From CAWBCI01 sp963787195 (GTDB taxonomy: Bacteria; Bacteroidota; Bacteroidia; Bacteroidales; JAGOPY01): DNA of 60,685 nucleotides. The notes beneath the pieces are model-generated. The model was not told the origin of the DNA. It searched no databases and worked only from the letters and a program-made list of their open reading frames with translations. Location of the stretch: NCBI GenBank assembly GCA_963787195.1, contig CAWBCI010000045.1:1-60685 (forward strand). Direction: 5' to 3'. Shown here piece by piece: positions 46,761 through 55,976 of the stretch (position 1 is the stretch's first letter; each line of letters starts with the position of its first letter). The translations under genes and the position numbers were made by a program.

Positions 46761-47441
46761 ATGACTCCTCCGACCAAATATGCGCTTATAGTTGCCGGTG
46801 GCAGCGGAAAACGTTTGGGTAATGATATTCCCAAACAATTTCTGAACCTCGCGGGAGAGCCTCTTCTTTTTCACACAATCAGGGCCTTCAGCCTAAGCTC
46901 AGAGGACATAAAACTTATCATTGTCCTGCATCCGGCCTTTATTGTTTTCTGGGAGAAACTTTGCCTTGAGAATGACTTCACAATCCCGCATTCTGTGATT
47001 CCCGGTGGCGCTGAAAGATTTAATTCGGTCTCGAATGCTTTGTCGCTGGTAGAGGGAAAGAGCCTGGTAGCTATACATGATGCGGTCAGGCCCCTCCTAA
47101 GCCCGGCTTTTATTGCTAAAGCCTACGAAATTGCCGCTGAATTCGGAACTGCCGTCCCCGTCATCCCTGTCAGGGATACTATCCGCAGGATCAGCAATGA
47201 TGAATCCAGCATCGTTGACCGCTCCGAACTGTACACCGTACAAACCCCCCAGGTCTTCCGCTCTGAAATACTCAAGAAAGCTTATAAGCAATCTCTTATT
47301 GCCGCTTTTACCGATGATGCTGCTGTGGTAGAGAAATCAGGCGTCAAAATACATTTTTTCGAAGGTGAGGCTCAAAATCTGAAGATTACATACCCGGGCG
47401 ATCTGACGCTGGCTGAAGCCATCCTGAAAAACAGAACTTAA
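46761..47441 (+). CDS. ispD: 2-C-methyl-D-erythritol 4-phosphate cytidylyltransferase
   Basis: A 226-aa IspD of the MEP isoprenoid pathway. The CTP-binding motif 'VAGGSGKRLGNDIPKQFL' lies near the N-terminus and 'AIHDAVRPLLSP' in the middle. The next in-frame Met is far too late, so the start is fixed at 46761 although a terminator U-tract touches it. It therefore has no ordinary leader or Shine-Dalgarno. It is convergent with the GT2 gene. Confidence 0.94.
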   Translation: MTPPTKYALIVAGGSGKRLGNDIPKQFLNLAGEPLLFHTIRAFSLSSEDIKLIIVLHPAFIVFWEKLCLENDFTIPHSVIPGGAERFNSVSNALSLVEGKSLVAIHDAVRPLLSPAFIAKAYEIAAEFGTAVPVIPVRDTIRRISNDESSIVDRSELYTVQTPQVFRSEILKKAYKQSLIAAFTDDAAVVEKSGVKIHFFEGEAQNLKITYPGDLTLAEAILKNRT

Positions 47442-47464
47442 AGTATCATTTGAAATTACTTTTT

Positions 47465-48610
47465 TTACTTTCCTTTTCTTCCTTTCCACTCAAAACCCAT
47501 AAACAGGGAAGCAATTCCTGCTATGCACAGGTAGATTACATAAAGAGGCTGAAATATGATATATCCTGTCAAAAGTTTCCTTTGACCTGTGAACCCGCTT
47601 ATAGCCAGTAGCAAGGGGAGATCGGCCAGGTATTTGAATCCCCATAAAAGCAGGAGAGGCGGCAGGAGGGCAGGAAAGAAAAAAGCGGATACGGAACTTG
47701 CCAATAAGGCCATATTGAATAAAAATACACATAAGGTGGTGGAAATAGCGATGATATCCCTGTATGCAGAGCTTTTGGAACCCCACCTGATCCTTTGAGA
47801 GAAGAATGATCTGATATCAGGTTGTGGAGTTGTAAAGACAAGCGCATCGGGGTTTTTCAGGAAAGTGATTGCCTTGTTTCCATACATTTTTTTTATTTTA
47901 TGGAGAAGAAATACATCATCACCCGAAACATATTTCTCATTTTCATCATAGCCCCCCACCTTAATAAAAGCTTCTTTTTCATAGGCCATACAGGCCCCGT
48001 TGCACATGATAGGGAAACCGGCCCCTATGGCGCCAGCGCCTGAAGCTACCAGTCCCAGGAATTCAAGATTCTGAAAAGTGGCTGAGAAGCTATGCCCGGA
48101 TAAATAGGTCACCGGGCCGCTTATCAGTTTTACCGGGTTTTGCTCATAGGCGGTAACGAAGGCCGAAACCCATCTGCTGCCCATAGTGCAATCAGCATCG
48201 GTAGTGATTATAAGCCGGCCTTTGGCTTGTTCAAGTCCCAGACGGATGGCCTGCTTTTTTGATCTGACCTCATCACCACAATGTATGAGACGGATATTCT
48301 TAGTTTTATTAAGGCTGATAAACTTCTGCACCAAAGCCGCGGTATTATCCTCCGAATGATCATCCAAAACCAGCACTTCCAAAAATTTCACCGGATAATT
48401 CTGCGATGCCAGGTCCACTAAAATCCCCGCGATGCTTTTTTCCTCATTCCGGGCTGCAATAAGTACGGTGACGCTTATGGGATCATGCCACCGACCGCCT
48501 TTATAATCCTTCAGTCGGAACCAGCCCCAGGTAAATAACAGCATATGTATCCCATAGCATAAGGCTGTCAGGATTACTATTATAAGTATGATATTTCCCG
48601 GAGATTGCAT
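47465..48610 (-). CDS. membrane glycosyltransferase family 2 (processive type)
   Basis: A 381-aa protein. An N-terminal membrane segment (about 7-30) precedes a GT-A domain: 'VTVLIAARNEEKSIAGI', the first Asp pair in 'LVLDDHSEDN', the DxD in 'TTDADCTMGS', 'GGYDENEKYVSGDDVFLL' and the QRIRW box typical of processive GT2 enzymes. Three to four membrane segments follow (about 285-375). It probably transfers sugars to a lipid or growing chain in the envelope; the acceptor is unknown. It lies 7 bp after the flippase-like gene, which suggests a shared lipid-linked substrate. Confidence 0.9.
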   Translation of the reverse strand: MQSPGNIILIIVILTALCYGIHMLLFTWGWFRLKDYKGGRWHDPISVTVLIAARNEEKSIAGILVDLASQNYPVKFLEVLVLDDHSEDNTAALVQKFISLNKTKNIRLIHCGDEVRSKKQAIRLGLEQAKGRLIITTDADCTMGSRWVSAFVTAYEQNPVKLISGPVTYLSGHSFSATFQNLEFLGLVASGAGAIGAGFPIMCNGACMAYEKEAFIKVGGYDENEKYVSGDDVFLLHKIKKMYGNKAITFLKNPDALVFTTPQPDIRSFFSQRIRWGSKSSAYRDIIAISTTLCVFLFNMALLASSVSAFFFPALLPPLLLLWGFKYLADLPLLLAISGFTGQRKLLTGYIIFQPLYVIYLCIAGIASLFMGFEWKGRKGK

Positions 48611-48617
48611 ATGGGTT

Positions 48618-49634
48618 CTATTTTCGGAAGAATTTAAGCCGGAAAATAAAGAAGGTTCCCAAAATGGCCGGGATTACCAGATTAATGAACCAGAGCAGGG
48701 AAGAGCTTGTGAAGATATCTGCATTCAGCGAATCATAACTTATATTCACCTGTTTAAAATAAACACCTATTATATAAACCGCAACCGAGCCCCTTATGCC
48801 CAATTCAGTCAGAGTGATGGTCGGGATGACTGTCATGATAAGATAAATAACTGCTATCAGTACTAATGCAATTGAAAAAGGAAGCTTAATATTAATAAAG
48901 CGAAGCAGCAGATAGAACTGGACAGAAAAAACCAGATAACGCAAAGCGCTTATAAACAGTATGATCAGAAGTTCTTTCGCAGAAAATTTCGTAAACACAT
49001 TTAAGTGCTGGGCGAATTTCTCCCATCTTCGGGGGAAATATGTTTTCAGGAAATTAATCAGGGAAGCTATATTGAAATAGGCAAACAGAAAACTAAATAC
49101 CAGGATTGGAATTAGCAGGACCATCCCGCTTATCAGGTAGTTATTCATCCGGTTTGAGGTCTGAAGGAATTCATAAAAGAATGAAAGAAAGCTGAAAAGA
49201 CCCACACAGACGACTATCAATACCTGGCTGATGCTGCCGATAATGGTAAGAAGGGCGCCTTCGATCCTGTTGGCTTTTTCAAGTATGAAGACCCTTCCAA
49301 GGTAATCACCGGTTCGGTTTGGGGTGAACATGCTCACCGAGGTGCCCGTAAGTACTGCCTGAAAAGCCCTGAAAAAGGGAACCTTTTCAATTTTAGCAAT
49401 GAGTATTTTCCATTTCAGAGATTCCAGGCCCCAGTTCACCAGCATGAGCAAAGCCACCGTTATCAGGTATAACTTTTGGTGTCCACCTTTGAATAGAGCT
49501 TCAAATGAAAGTTCCAGTTCATGCAGCTTTTGCTGGTAAAATATCTGCCGGTAAATAAAGCCATAGGTAGCCAGGATCATCAAGAGCCGGATCAGGTAAT
49601 TGTAGGTTTTATGTATCTTTGCGCTTACCTTCAT
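48618..49634 (-). CDS. flippase-like integral membrane protein (lysylphosphatidylglycerol synthase TM-region family)
   Basis: A 338-aa polytopic protein with about eight membrane segments and no soluble catalytic domain. Segments such as 'SLKWKILIAKIEKVPFFRAFQAVL', 'GTSVSMFTPNRTGDYLGRVFIL' and 'TLTELGIRGSVAVY' fit the UPF0104 / LPG_synthase_TM family. It may move a lipid-linked product of the adjacent GT2 enzyme; this is inference from order. Its start codon is 19 bp from the ruvC start on the other strand. Confidence 0.85.
   Translation of the reverse strand: MKVSAKIHKTYNYLIRLLMILATYGFIYRQIFYQQKLHELELSFEALFKGGHQKLYLITVALLMLVNWGLESLKWKILIAKIEKVPFFRAFQAVLTGTSVSMFTPNRTGDYLGRVFILEKANRIEGALLTIIGSISQVLIVVCVGLFSFLSFFYEFLQTSNRMNNYLISGMVLLIPILVFSFLFAYFNIASLINFLKTYFPRRWEKFAQHLNVFTKFSAKELLIILFISALRYLVFSVQFYLLLRFINIKLPFSIALVLIAVIYLIMTVIPTITLTELGIRGSVAVYIIGVYFKQVNISYDSLNADIFTSSSLLWFINLVIPAILGTFFIFRLKFFRK
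49614..49621 (+). promoter_or_regulatory. -7 box (TATCTTTG) for ruvC
   Basis: An exact TAnnTTTG match inside the start region of the divergent flippase-like gene. Transcription would begin near 49628, which supports a ruvC start at or after 49653. No TTG occurs at 17-23 bp spacing. Confidence 0.5.
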
Positions 49635-49652
49635 TTAATATGTCTTAAACAC

Positions 49653-50207
49653 TTGGCTACCGAACGCATTATCATGGGAATAGACCCCGGAACCAATATT
49701 ATGGGTTACGGGATAATCCTCGTCAAAGATAAGGAAATAGAGCTACTCGCAATGGGTGTTCTGAAACTTGGAAGAATAGGTGATCATGCCGTTAAACTGA
49801 AGCGGATCTTCGATCGTACCTTATCCCTTATTCAGGAATATCATCCCGACGAACTGGCTATTGAGGCTCCTTTTTTCGGCAAGAATGTGCAGTCGATGCT
49901 GAAACTGGGCCGCGCCCAGGGCGTTGCAATTGCGGCAGCGCTCTCACAATCGGTCCCTATTATCGAATACAGCCCCCGTAAGATCAAGCAGTCGATCACC
50001 GGCAATGGAAATGCTTCCAAAGAACAGGTGGCCAGCATGCTTCAGACCTTGCTCAAACATAATCAAGCCGCTGAATCCTTTGATGCCACCGATGGGCTGG
50101 CAGTGGCGGTTTGTCATTATTTCCAGAAGAGCACTCAGGGCACGGGTAAAAAATTCAGCGGCTGGAAAAGCTTTCTGAGTGAGAACCCCAAGCGGCTGGC
50201 CGATTGA
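49653..50207 (+). CDS. ruvC: crossover junction endodeoxyribonuclease RuvC
   Basis: About 184 aa from a TTG start (TTG GCT ACC GAA CGC). A longer frame to 49521 runs antisense through the neighbouring gene and is not conserved; the ATG at 49674 would cut into the first strand. The catalytic acids are visible: Asp in GIDPGTN (residue 11), Glu in 'LAIEAPFFG', and Asp residues in 'SFDATDGLAVAVCH'. It resolves Holliday junctions with RuvAB; ruvA and ruvB are not in the window. Confidence 0.92.
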   Translation: MATERIIMGIDPGTNIMGYGIILVKDKEIELLAMGVLKLGRIGDHAVKLKRIFDRTLSLIQEYHPDELAIEAPFFGKNVQSMLKLGRAQGVAIAAALSQSVPIIEYSPRKIKQSITGNGNASKEQVASMLQTLLKHNQAAESFDATDGLAVAVCHYFQKSTQGTGKKFSGWKSFLSENPKRLAD

Positions 50208-50249
50208 TTTATACACTAAATGCCTCCATTCTTCTTTCGATAAAAAATA

Positions 50250-50257
50250 TACCTTTG
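50250..50257 (+). promoter_or_regulatory. -7 box (TACCTTTG) for ppa
   Basis: An exact consensus match about 80 bp before the pyrophosphatase ATG; no clear -33 TTG at the usual distance. Confidence 0.45.
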
Positions 50258-50338
50258 CAAAAAAATTAAGGTTTTAAGGTTTAAATTGATTTTTCTCTCT
50301 TCAACCAACAAATATCAAACTTCAATAAACAAGTTATT

Positions 50339-51010
50339 ATGTCAAACATATTGATGGACCCTATCGGCCGCCTGATGGGCCTTCGTTATAAATCACATCC
50401 ATGGCATGGTGTGGATATAGGCAAAGAAGCGCCTGCAGTGATTACAACCTTCATCGAAATGGTCCCTACCGACACAGTGAAGTATGAGATCGACAAAGTA
50501 AGCGGTTATCTGAAAATAGACCGTCCTCAGAAATATTCCAATGTGGTGCCGGCCCTCTATGGTTTTATTCCGCAGACTTTCAGCTCCCTGAGGGTTGCCG
50601 AGTTTTGCCAGGAAAAAACCGGCCGTAAGGATATCAAAGGCGATGGTGATCCTATCGATATTTGCGTACTCACCGAAAAGGAAATCGCTCACGGGGATAT
50701 CCTCGTAAAAGCCCGACCTATAGGTGGTTTCCGGATGATAGACGGAAATGAATCGGACGACAAGATCATTGCCGTGCTTTACAATGATACAGTTTACGGC
50801 CACTTCAGGGATATCGCCGACATCCCCGAGCTGGTCATCGACCGTCTGAAACATTATTTTCTTACCTATAAAGATCTCCCCGGACATGAAAGACATGTTG
50901 AAATTTCACATGTTTTCGGGATTGATGAAGCCCATGAAATTATCCGGCGTTCTATGGAAGACTATCATCATAAATTTGATTCCCTGGAATCAGCCCTTTC
51001 GGATGTTTAA
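50339..51010 (+). CDS. ppa: inorganic pyrophosphatase (family I)
   Basis: A 223-aa soluble enzyme hydrolysing pyrophosphate to phosphate. The signature DGDPIDICV (canonical D-x-D-P-x-D) holds metal ligands. Upstream 'VKYEIDKVSGYLKIDRP' and 'ALYGFIPQTF' correspond to the active-site Lys/Glu and Tyr regions. The length with an N-terminal 'MDPIGRLMGLRYKSHPWHG' extension is as in Bacteroidota homologues rather than the ~175-aa E. coli enzyme. It is transcribed alone. Confidence 0.94.
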   Translation: MSNILMDPIGRLMGLRYKSHPWHGVDIGKEAPAVITTFIEMVPTDTVKYEIDKVSGYLKIDRPQKYSNVVPALYGFIPQTFSSLRVAEFCQEKTGRKDIKGDGDPIDICVLTEKEIAHGDILVKARPIGGFRMIDGNESDDKIIAVLYNDTVYGHFRDIADIPELVIDRLKHYFLTYKDLPGHERHVEISHVFGIDEAHEIIRRSMEDYHHKFDSLESALSDV

Positions 51011-51103
51011 GCCGATTTATTGAGCTTTTAGCACATTTCTTCCTTCAGAAATTCAAAAAAAAATAAAAAATTGCCTGATCGACAGGTATAATTATTCAGA
51101 AAG

Positions 51104-51131
51104 TTGATTAATTATAAAAATTATACCTTTG
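51104..51131 (+). promoter_or_regulatory. promoter TTG-N17-TACCTTTG, far upstream of topA
   Basis: TTG at 51104-51106 and TACCTTTG at 51124-51131. It leaves a leader of about 320 nt before the topA ATG. The gene-free stretch 51011-51458 is AT-rich; apart from this promoter and a 47-codon frame (51181-51324) I see nothing in it. Confidence 0.65.
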
Positions 51132-51180
51132 CGGGCTAAAAAATAGCCAGGGTTTACTTTATCGAATAAATTCCTGAAGA

Positions 51181-51324
51181 ATGTGTTCTTTATATGTTGA
51201 ATATACAAGTGTTATAAAAATTGATGGAATTCTAAAAATCGAATTTGATTTAAGGAAGGCATATGATAATTCAATACATGATTATCCGGCAATACAAATC
51301 CATCATCTGAAAAACACATCCTGA
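51181..51324 (+). CDS. possible 47-aa small ORF in the topA leader
   Basis: ATG at 51181 to TGA at 51322-51324, reading MCSLYVEYTSVIKIDGILKI and continuing with mixed charged and aliphatic residues. It lies just downstream of the promoter at 51104-51131, so it would be translated first on the topA mRNA. There is no Shine-Dalgarno and no recognised homologue. It could be a leader peptide, an independent small protein, or a chance frame. Confidence 0.25.
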   Translation: MCSLYVEYTSVIKIDGILKIEFDLRKAYDNSIHDYPAIQIHHLKNTS

Positions 51325-51458
51325 AAAATCAAGCTGAATTACAATATATAGCCGGTACATATAATAAGAGGAGATAAACCGGCAACTCAGATTTACTAAT
51401 TCTACTGATCAAGAACAAAAAATTATTCTAAACGTTAATTTCGACAAACAAGCAGAAA

Positions 51459-53796
51459 ATGATTAAAAACCTCGTCATAGTAGAATCTCCGGCAAAAGCA
51501 AAGACGATAGAACGTTTTCTTGGGAAGGATTACTCTGTTAAATCGAGTTTCGGACATGTAATGGACCTCTCCAAGAAGGCCCTGGGAGTTGATATTGAAA
51601 ACGGTTATATGCCCCAGTACGAGATCTCGGTGGATAAGAAAAAAATTGTGGCTGATCTGAAGAAGATTGCCCAGGAAGCCGAAATTGTCTGGCTCGCGAC
51701 TGATGAGGACCGTGAAGGAGAGGCTATTTCATGGCACCTGATGAAAGCCCTTGAACTGGATCAATCTAAGATACAGCGGATTGTTTTTCACGAAATTACA
51801 AAATCGGCCATTACCGAAGCCATTGAAAATCCACGGAAGATAGACCAGGACCTGGTGAATGCCCAGACTGCCCGCAGGGTGCTGGACCGACTGGTTGGAT
51901 TCGAATTGTCACCTCTGCTCTGGAAAAAAGTAAAACCGTCCCTTTCGGCAGGCAGGGTGCAATCGGTAGCTGTCAGGCTGATCGTTGAGAAAGAAGAAGA
52001 AATCAAAAAATTCAATACCACTTCAGCCTACCGGATCACTGCTGAATTTGATATCACAAAAGAGGGCAAAACTTTCCTTTTTGAGGCTGAGCTTCCAACT
52101 CAGGTATAAAACGAAAGAAGAAGCTCTTGCCTTCCTGGAAAAATGTAAAGGAGCTGCTTACCAGGTTACTTCAGTAGAAACCCGTCCGGCTAAAAAATCT
52201 CCGGCACCTCCTTTCACCACCTCTACCCTGCAACAGGAAGCCAGCCGTAAGCTTGGTTTTTCAGTTGCCAACACCATGCGTATAGCCCAGCAGCTTTATG
52301 AGGCCGGATTTATCACTTATATGAGGACCGACTCGGTGATCCTTTCCAAGTTGGCCCTGAGTATGGCCAAGGATGAGATCAAAAACCTTTATGGTGAAGA
52401 TTATGTGAAGACCCGCCAGTACTCCACCAAGTCGAAAGGCGCCCAGGAAGCCCATGAAGCTATCCGGCCGACCTACATGAACAATCAGACTGTCAGCGGG
52501 AATAATGCACAATCAAAACTTTATGAACTTATCTGGAAGCGGACGATAGCCTCCCAGATGAGTGATGCCCTCCTCGAAAAAACCTCAGTCAATATAAGCA
52601 TATCAACAAATGATCAGGAATTTATTGCTTCCGGTGAAGTCATTAAATTCGACGGTTTCCTGAAAGTTTACCGGGAATCCTCAGACGAAGAAGGCGATGA
52701 TAAGGGCCGGGCACTTCTTCCTCCGCTTGTAAAGGGTGACAAACCCGGACTAATACAGATAGATGCTGAACAACGTTTCACTATTCCTCCCCGTCGCTAT
52801 ACCGAAGCCAGCCTGGTAAAAAAACTGGAAGAACTCGGCATCGGAAGGCCGAGTACTTATGCTCCGACTATATCGACCGTTCAGAAAAGGGAATATGTTG
52901 AAAAAGGGGAAGTCGAAGGATTTATGCGTGAAATTACCGTAATCACTATGAAAAATGACGTGATTGCTGAACAGATTAAATCGGAGAAAGCTGGTTTTGA
53001 AAAAGGAAAGTTGCTTCCGACCGACCTCGGAACGGTAGTGAATAAATTTCTTTTAAACTTCTTCAGTAATATTCTTGACTATAACTTCACAGCGAACGTA
53101 GAGAAGGACTTTGATAAGATTGCCGATGGAAAAAAAGTATGGAGTGAGATGATCGATAATTTTTACGTCCCCTTCCATAAGCAGATAGCTGAGACAGAAG
53201 AAACTTCCCGGAAATTCAGCGGGGAAAAACTGCTGGGCCAGGATCCCAAAACCGGGGAAAATGTATATGTTAAAATAGGCCGTTTTGGGCCGGTAGTGCA
53301 GATAGGTGAAACCGAAAGCCCTGACAAACCGCGCTTTGCCGGTTTGAAAAAGGGACAGAGTATGGAGAACATCACCCTTGAAGATGCCATGGAATTATTT
53401 AAATTTCCACGTAAGCTGGGTAACTTTGAAGAGAAGGAAATGACCGTTGCGGTTGGGAAATTCGGTCCTTACGTGAAACATGACAATCAATATTTTTCAT
53501 TGGGTAAAGAAGATAATCCGGCGAACATCACCCAGGAGAGGGCCGTGGAGATCATTAAGGCTAAAAGGATAGCTGACAAGGAGAAAATCATACAGGAATT
53601 CGAGGGGGAAGAAAAAATTCTGGTCCTGAACGGACGTTACGGCCCCTATATTGCAGTAGGAAAAAGTAATTATAAGATACCTAAAGATAAAGACCCGGCA
53701 AAGCTCAGCCTGGAAGAATGTATGAAGATTATAAGTACCCAGGAGAAGTCCAGCCCCAAAAAAGCCGGATTCAAGAAAAAAAAATCCTCGAAATAG
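51459..53796 (+). CDS. topA: DNA topoisomerase I; one apparent frameshift
   Basis: Type IA topoisomerase relaxing negative supercoils. The TOPRIM domain opens 'LVIVESPAKAKTIERFLG' with the acidic 'ATDEDREGEAISWHL'. The nucleophile is the Tyr in 'FITYMRTDS' (nt 52318-52320). The C-terminus has Lys-rich basic repeats ('KFGPYVKHDNQYFSLGKED', 'NGRYGPYIAVG') without zinc-finger cysteines. The frame breaks near 52096-52108 (first frame ends 'FEAELPTQV'; the other continues 'RYKTKEEALAFLEK'). Removing one base gives 778 aa, normal for the phylum. Because the gene is essential, I read this as a sequence error. Confidence 0.93.
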
Positions 53797-53892
53797 GATT
53801 TTGATTTAACATCTTTTAAAATTATTTTTGGACTCTGATAGACCACCTCCGTCAAACCCATATATTAATGTTTCCCGTTTAACTAAACCTGA

Positions 53893-55071
53893 ATGGATAT
53901 TTCGATCTTTTTTGAACCGATCCGTATGAATGGTTATAACTATTCTGCAAGGACAAGGCGCAAGAAACTGGGTGATGTGGTAAAAGCTTACCTACAGGCG
54001 GATGACTTTCCGGATCTGGAAAATGTTGACCTGGTTATATTCGGTGTTAAAGAAGACCGCAGTGCTGTGAACAACAGCGGATGTGCTGAGGCACCGGATA
54101 GTGTAAGAAATGAATTTTATAAACTATTTGAGGGTAATTTCGAACTGCGTATGGCCGACCTCGGGAACCTCTTGCAAGGCCATACAATTGAAGACACCTA
54201 TTTCGCCCTCAGCTCTATTCTGGTTGAATTACTTGAAAGAAATATAGTTCCCATTATTATTGGCGGCGGTCAGGACCTGACTTTTGCCCAGTACAGGGCT
54301 TATGAAAAACTCAGCCGGATCGTAAACATTGCGGCAGTGGATTCATGCTTTGACCTGGGGCCCAGTGATATACAGCTTGATTCCCATTCATACCTGAGCA
54401 AGATCATTCTTCAACAGCCTAATTTCCTTTTCAATTTTACCAATATAGGCTATCAAACATATTTTGTTGAACAGGAAGCTATCACGCTCATGAAAAACCT
54501 CTTCTTCGATACTTACCGTCTCGGCATGGTCCGCTCGGGTATGGAAGAGGTTGAGCCCATGGTGCGAAATGCTGATATGCTCTCTGTCGACATTTCCTCG
54601 GTCCGCCTGTCGGATGCACCCGGAAACGGAAATGCAGGCCCGAACGGCTTTTACGGGGAAGAAATCTGTCAGGTTATGCGCTATGCAGGTCTGAGCGACA
54701 AGATGTCGTCCGTAGGTATCTTCGAATATAATCCCCATCTTGACCGATTACAACAGACCGCCCAGCTCATCAGCCAAATGATCTGGTATTTCATAGATGG
54801 CTTCTATAACCGTAAAAATGATCTTCCTTCAGTACAGGGTGAGGACTTTGTAAAATTCTTTGTGACTATGAAGGAATTTAAAGATCAGATCGTTTTTTAT
54901 AAAAGTAAAAAAAGCGACCGCTGGTGGATGGAAGTGCCGGTGAGGACCAAAAACCCGGGCCGTTATGACAGGCATCACCTGGTGCCATGTTCTTACAGCG
55001 ATTATCAGACCGCCTGCGGGAATAATATACCGGACCGCTGGTGGCAAACTTATCAGAAATTAATGAGTTGA
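53893..55071 (+). CDS. arginase-fold (ureohydrolase-like) protein with degraded metal site
   Basis: A 392-aa protein of the arginase/agmatinase/formiminoglutamase superfamily by overall fold signatures. The manganese motifs are altered: GGGQD (Gln127) where His is normal, DSCFD (Asp150, Cys152, Asp154) instead of DAHxD, and SVDISS (Asp233, Ser235) instead of SxDxD. Three of the six usual metal ligands are therefore lost. It is probably not a working Mn ureohydrolase and may be a structural or regulatory derivative. The C-terminus carries a family-unlike tail rich in Trp, Lys and Arg ('KSDRWWMEVPV', 'PDRWWQTYQKLMS'). It follows topA by about 100 bp; this neighbourhood is also known in other Bacteroidota. 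Confidence 0.85.
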   Translation: MDISIFFEPIRMNGYNYSARTRRKKLGDVVKAYLQADDFPDLENVDLVIFGVKEDRSAVNNSGCAEAPDSVRNEFYKLFEGNFELRMADLGNLLQGHTIEDTYFALSSILVELLERNIVPIIIGGGQDLTFAQYRAYEKLSRIVNIAAVDSCFDLGPSDIQLDSHSYLSKIILQQPNFLFNFTNIGYQTYFVEQEAITLMKNLFFDTYRLGMVRSGMEEVEPMVRNADMLSVDISSVRLSDAPGNGNAGPNGFYGEEICQVMRYAGLSDKMSSVGIFEYNPHLDRLQQTAQLISQMIWYFIDGFYNRKNDLPSVQGEDFVKFFVTMKEFKDQIVFYKSKKSDRWWMEVPVRTKNPGRYDRHHLVPCSYSDYQTACGNNIPDRWWQTYQKLMS

Positions 55072-55090
55072 GAACAAATAATTTTATCGT

Positions 55091-55121
55091 TTTGCATTTA
55101 GGATCAAAAACTCTACTTTTG
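55091..55121 (+). promoter_or_regulatory. promoter TTTG-N19-TACTTTTG for the export operon
   Basis: TTTG at 55091-55094, 19-bp spacer, TACTTTTG at 55114-55121, among the best matches in the window. It lies 61 bp before the Wza-type gene and should drive both export genes. Confidence 0.8.
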
Positions 55122-55181
55122 CAAAGTGCAGAATTTGTGCGTTTTTAGTTTTAAAATTTTCATTATTCTATAATTATAAGA

Positions 55182-55970
55182 ATGAAACAAATTTCCAGAT
55201 TATCCCAATATACCGGAATTATATCATTGCTTGCAGTCATACTCCTCTCTTCTTGCGTACCCCAGAAAAAGATATTATACTTCCAGAACCTCTCCAAATC
55301 GGATACGGTAAAAACCAGGTTCACCAATAAAAGGCCGGAAAATTACAAGGTCCAGCCCGGAGATAATCTGTATATACGGATCTCCAGCATTGACAATACT
55401 TCCTATGCTTTCGATGAAAAAGAAGGAATGACCAATTACTATACTGAAGCCGGTATTTATCTCAACAGCTATTTCGTCGACGGTGACGGTAACATCGAGT
55501 TTCCGCTGATAGGCAAGCTCATGATCCAAAACCTGGAAATCGATTCCATACGTAATGTGATCCAGAAAAAGGTGGATGAATATGTCAAAAACACTTCCGT
55601 AATAGTGAAACTGGCCAATTTCAGGGTTACCCTGCTGGGAGAAGTGAAAAACCCGGGTAAATATTTGATATACCAGGATAAGATCACCATTTTCGAAGCT
55701 ATCGGAATGGCCGGCGACCTGACGGACTTTGCGAAACGGAACAATGTATTGTTGATGAGAGAAGTAAACGATGGTTTTAAAACTTACCGGCTCAACCTGA
55801 ACGACCGGAATATTGTGGAATCTGATCATTATTACCTGAACCCCAATGACCTCATTTATGTTGAACCTATCCGAGGAAAACAATTCTCCTTTGCTAATTT
55901 TCCCTATACCCTCATATTTACTACAATCACGACTACTCTATTGCTCATTAATTTCTTTAAAACAAATTAA
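55182..55970 (+). CDS. polysaccharide export outer-membrane lipoprotein (Wza-like)
   Basis: A 262-aa lipoprotein (lipobox LLSSC). The Poly_export domain includes 'YKVQPGDNLYIRISSIDNTS', 'DGDGNIEFPLIGKLMI' and a helix 'IQKKVDEYVKNTSVIVKLANF'. One SLBB-type domain follows ('VTLLGEVKNPGKYLIYQDKITIFEAI'). A C-terminal hydrophobic stretch ('YTLIFTTITTTLLLINFF') should cross or contact the outer membrane, as Wza does. It forms the export channel with the Wzc-like partner 6 bp downstream. No glycosyltransferase cluster follows inside the window. Confidence 0.92.
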   Translation: MKQISRLSQYTGIISLLAVILLSSCVPQKKILYFQNLSKSDTVKTRFTNKRPENYKVQPGDNLYIRISSIDNTSYAFDEKEGMTNYYTEAGIYLNSYFVDGDGNIEFPLIGKLMIQNLEIDSIRNVIQKKVDEYVKNTSVIVKLANFRVTLLGEVKNPGKYLIYQDKITIFEAIGMAGDLTDFAKRNNVLLMREVNDGFKTYRLNLNDRNIVESDHYYLNPNDLIYVEPIRGKQFSFANFPYTLIFTTITTTLLLINFFKTN

Positions 55971-55976
55971 CAAACT

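Noticed and set aside
49521..49652. N-terminal extension of RuvC by 44 codons
   Set aside because: It runs antisense through the start of the neighbouring membrane gene, is upstream of the -7 box and is not like RuvC N-termini.
51459..53796. topA as two genes or a pseudogene
   Set aside because: TOPRIM and catalytic Tyr domains lie in adjacent frames that overlap at one point, and one base joins them into a normal 778-aa enzyme.
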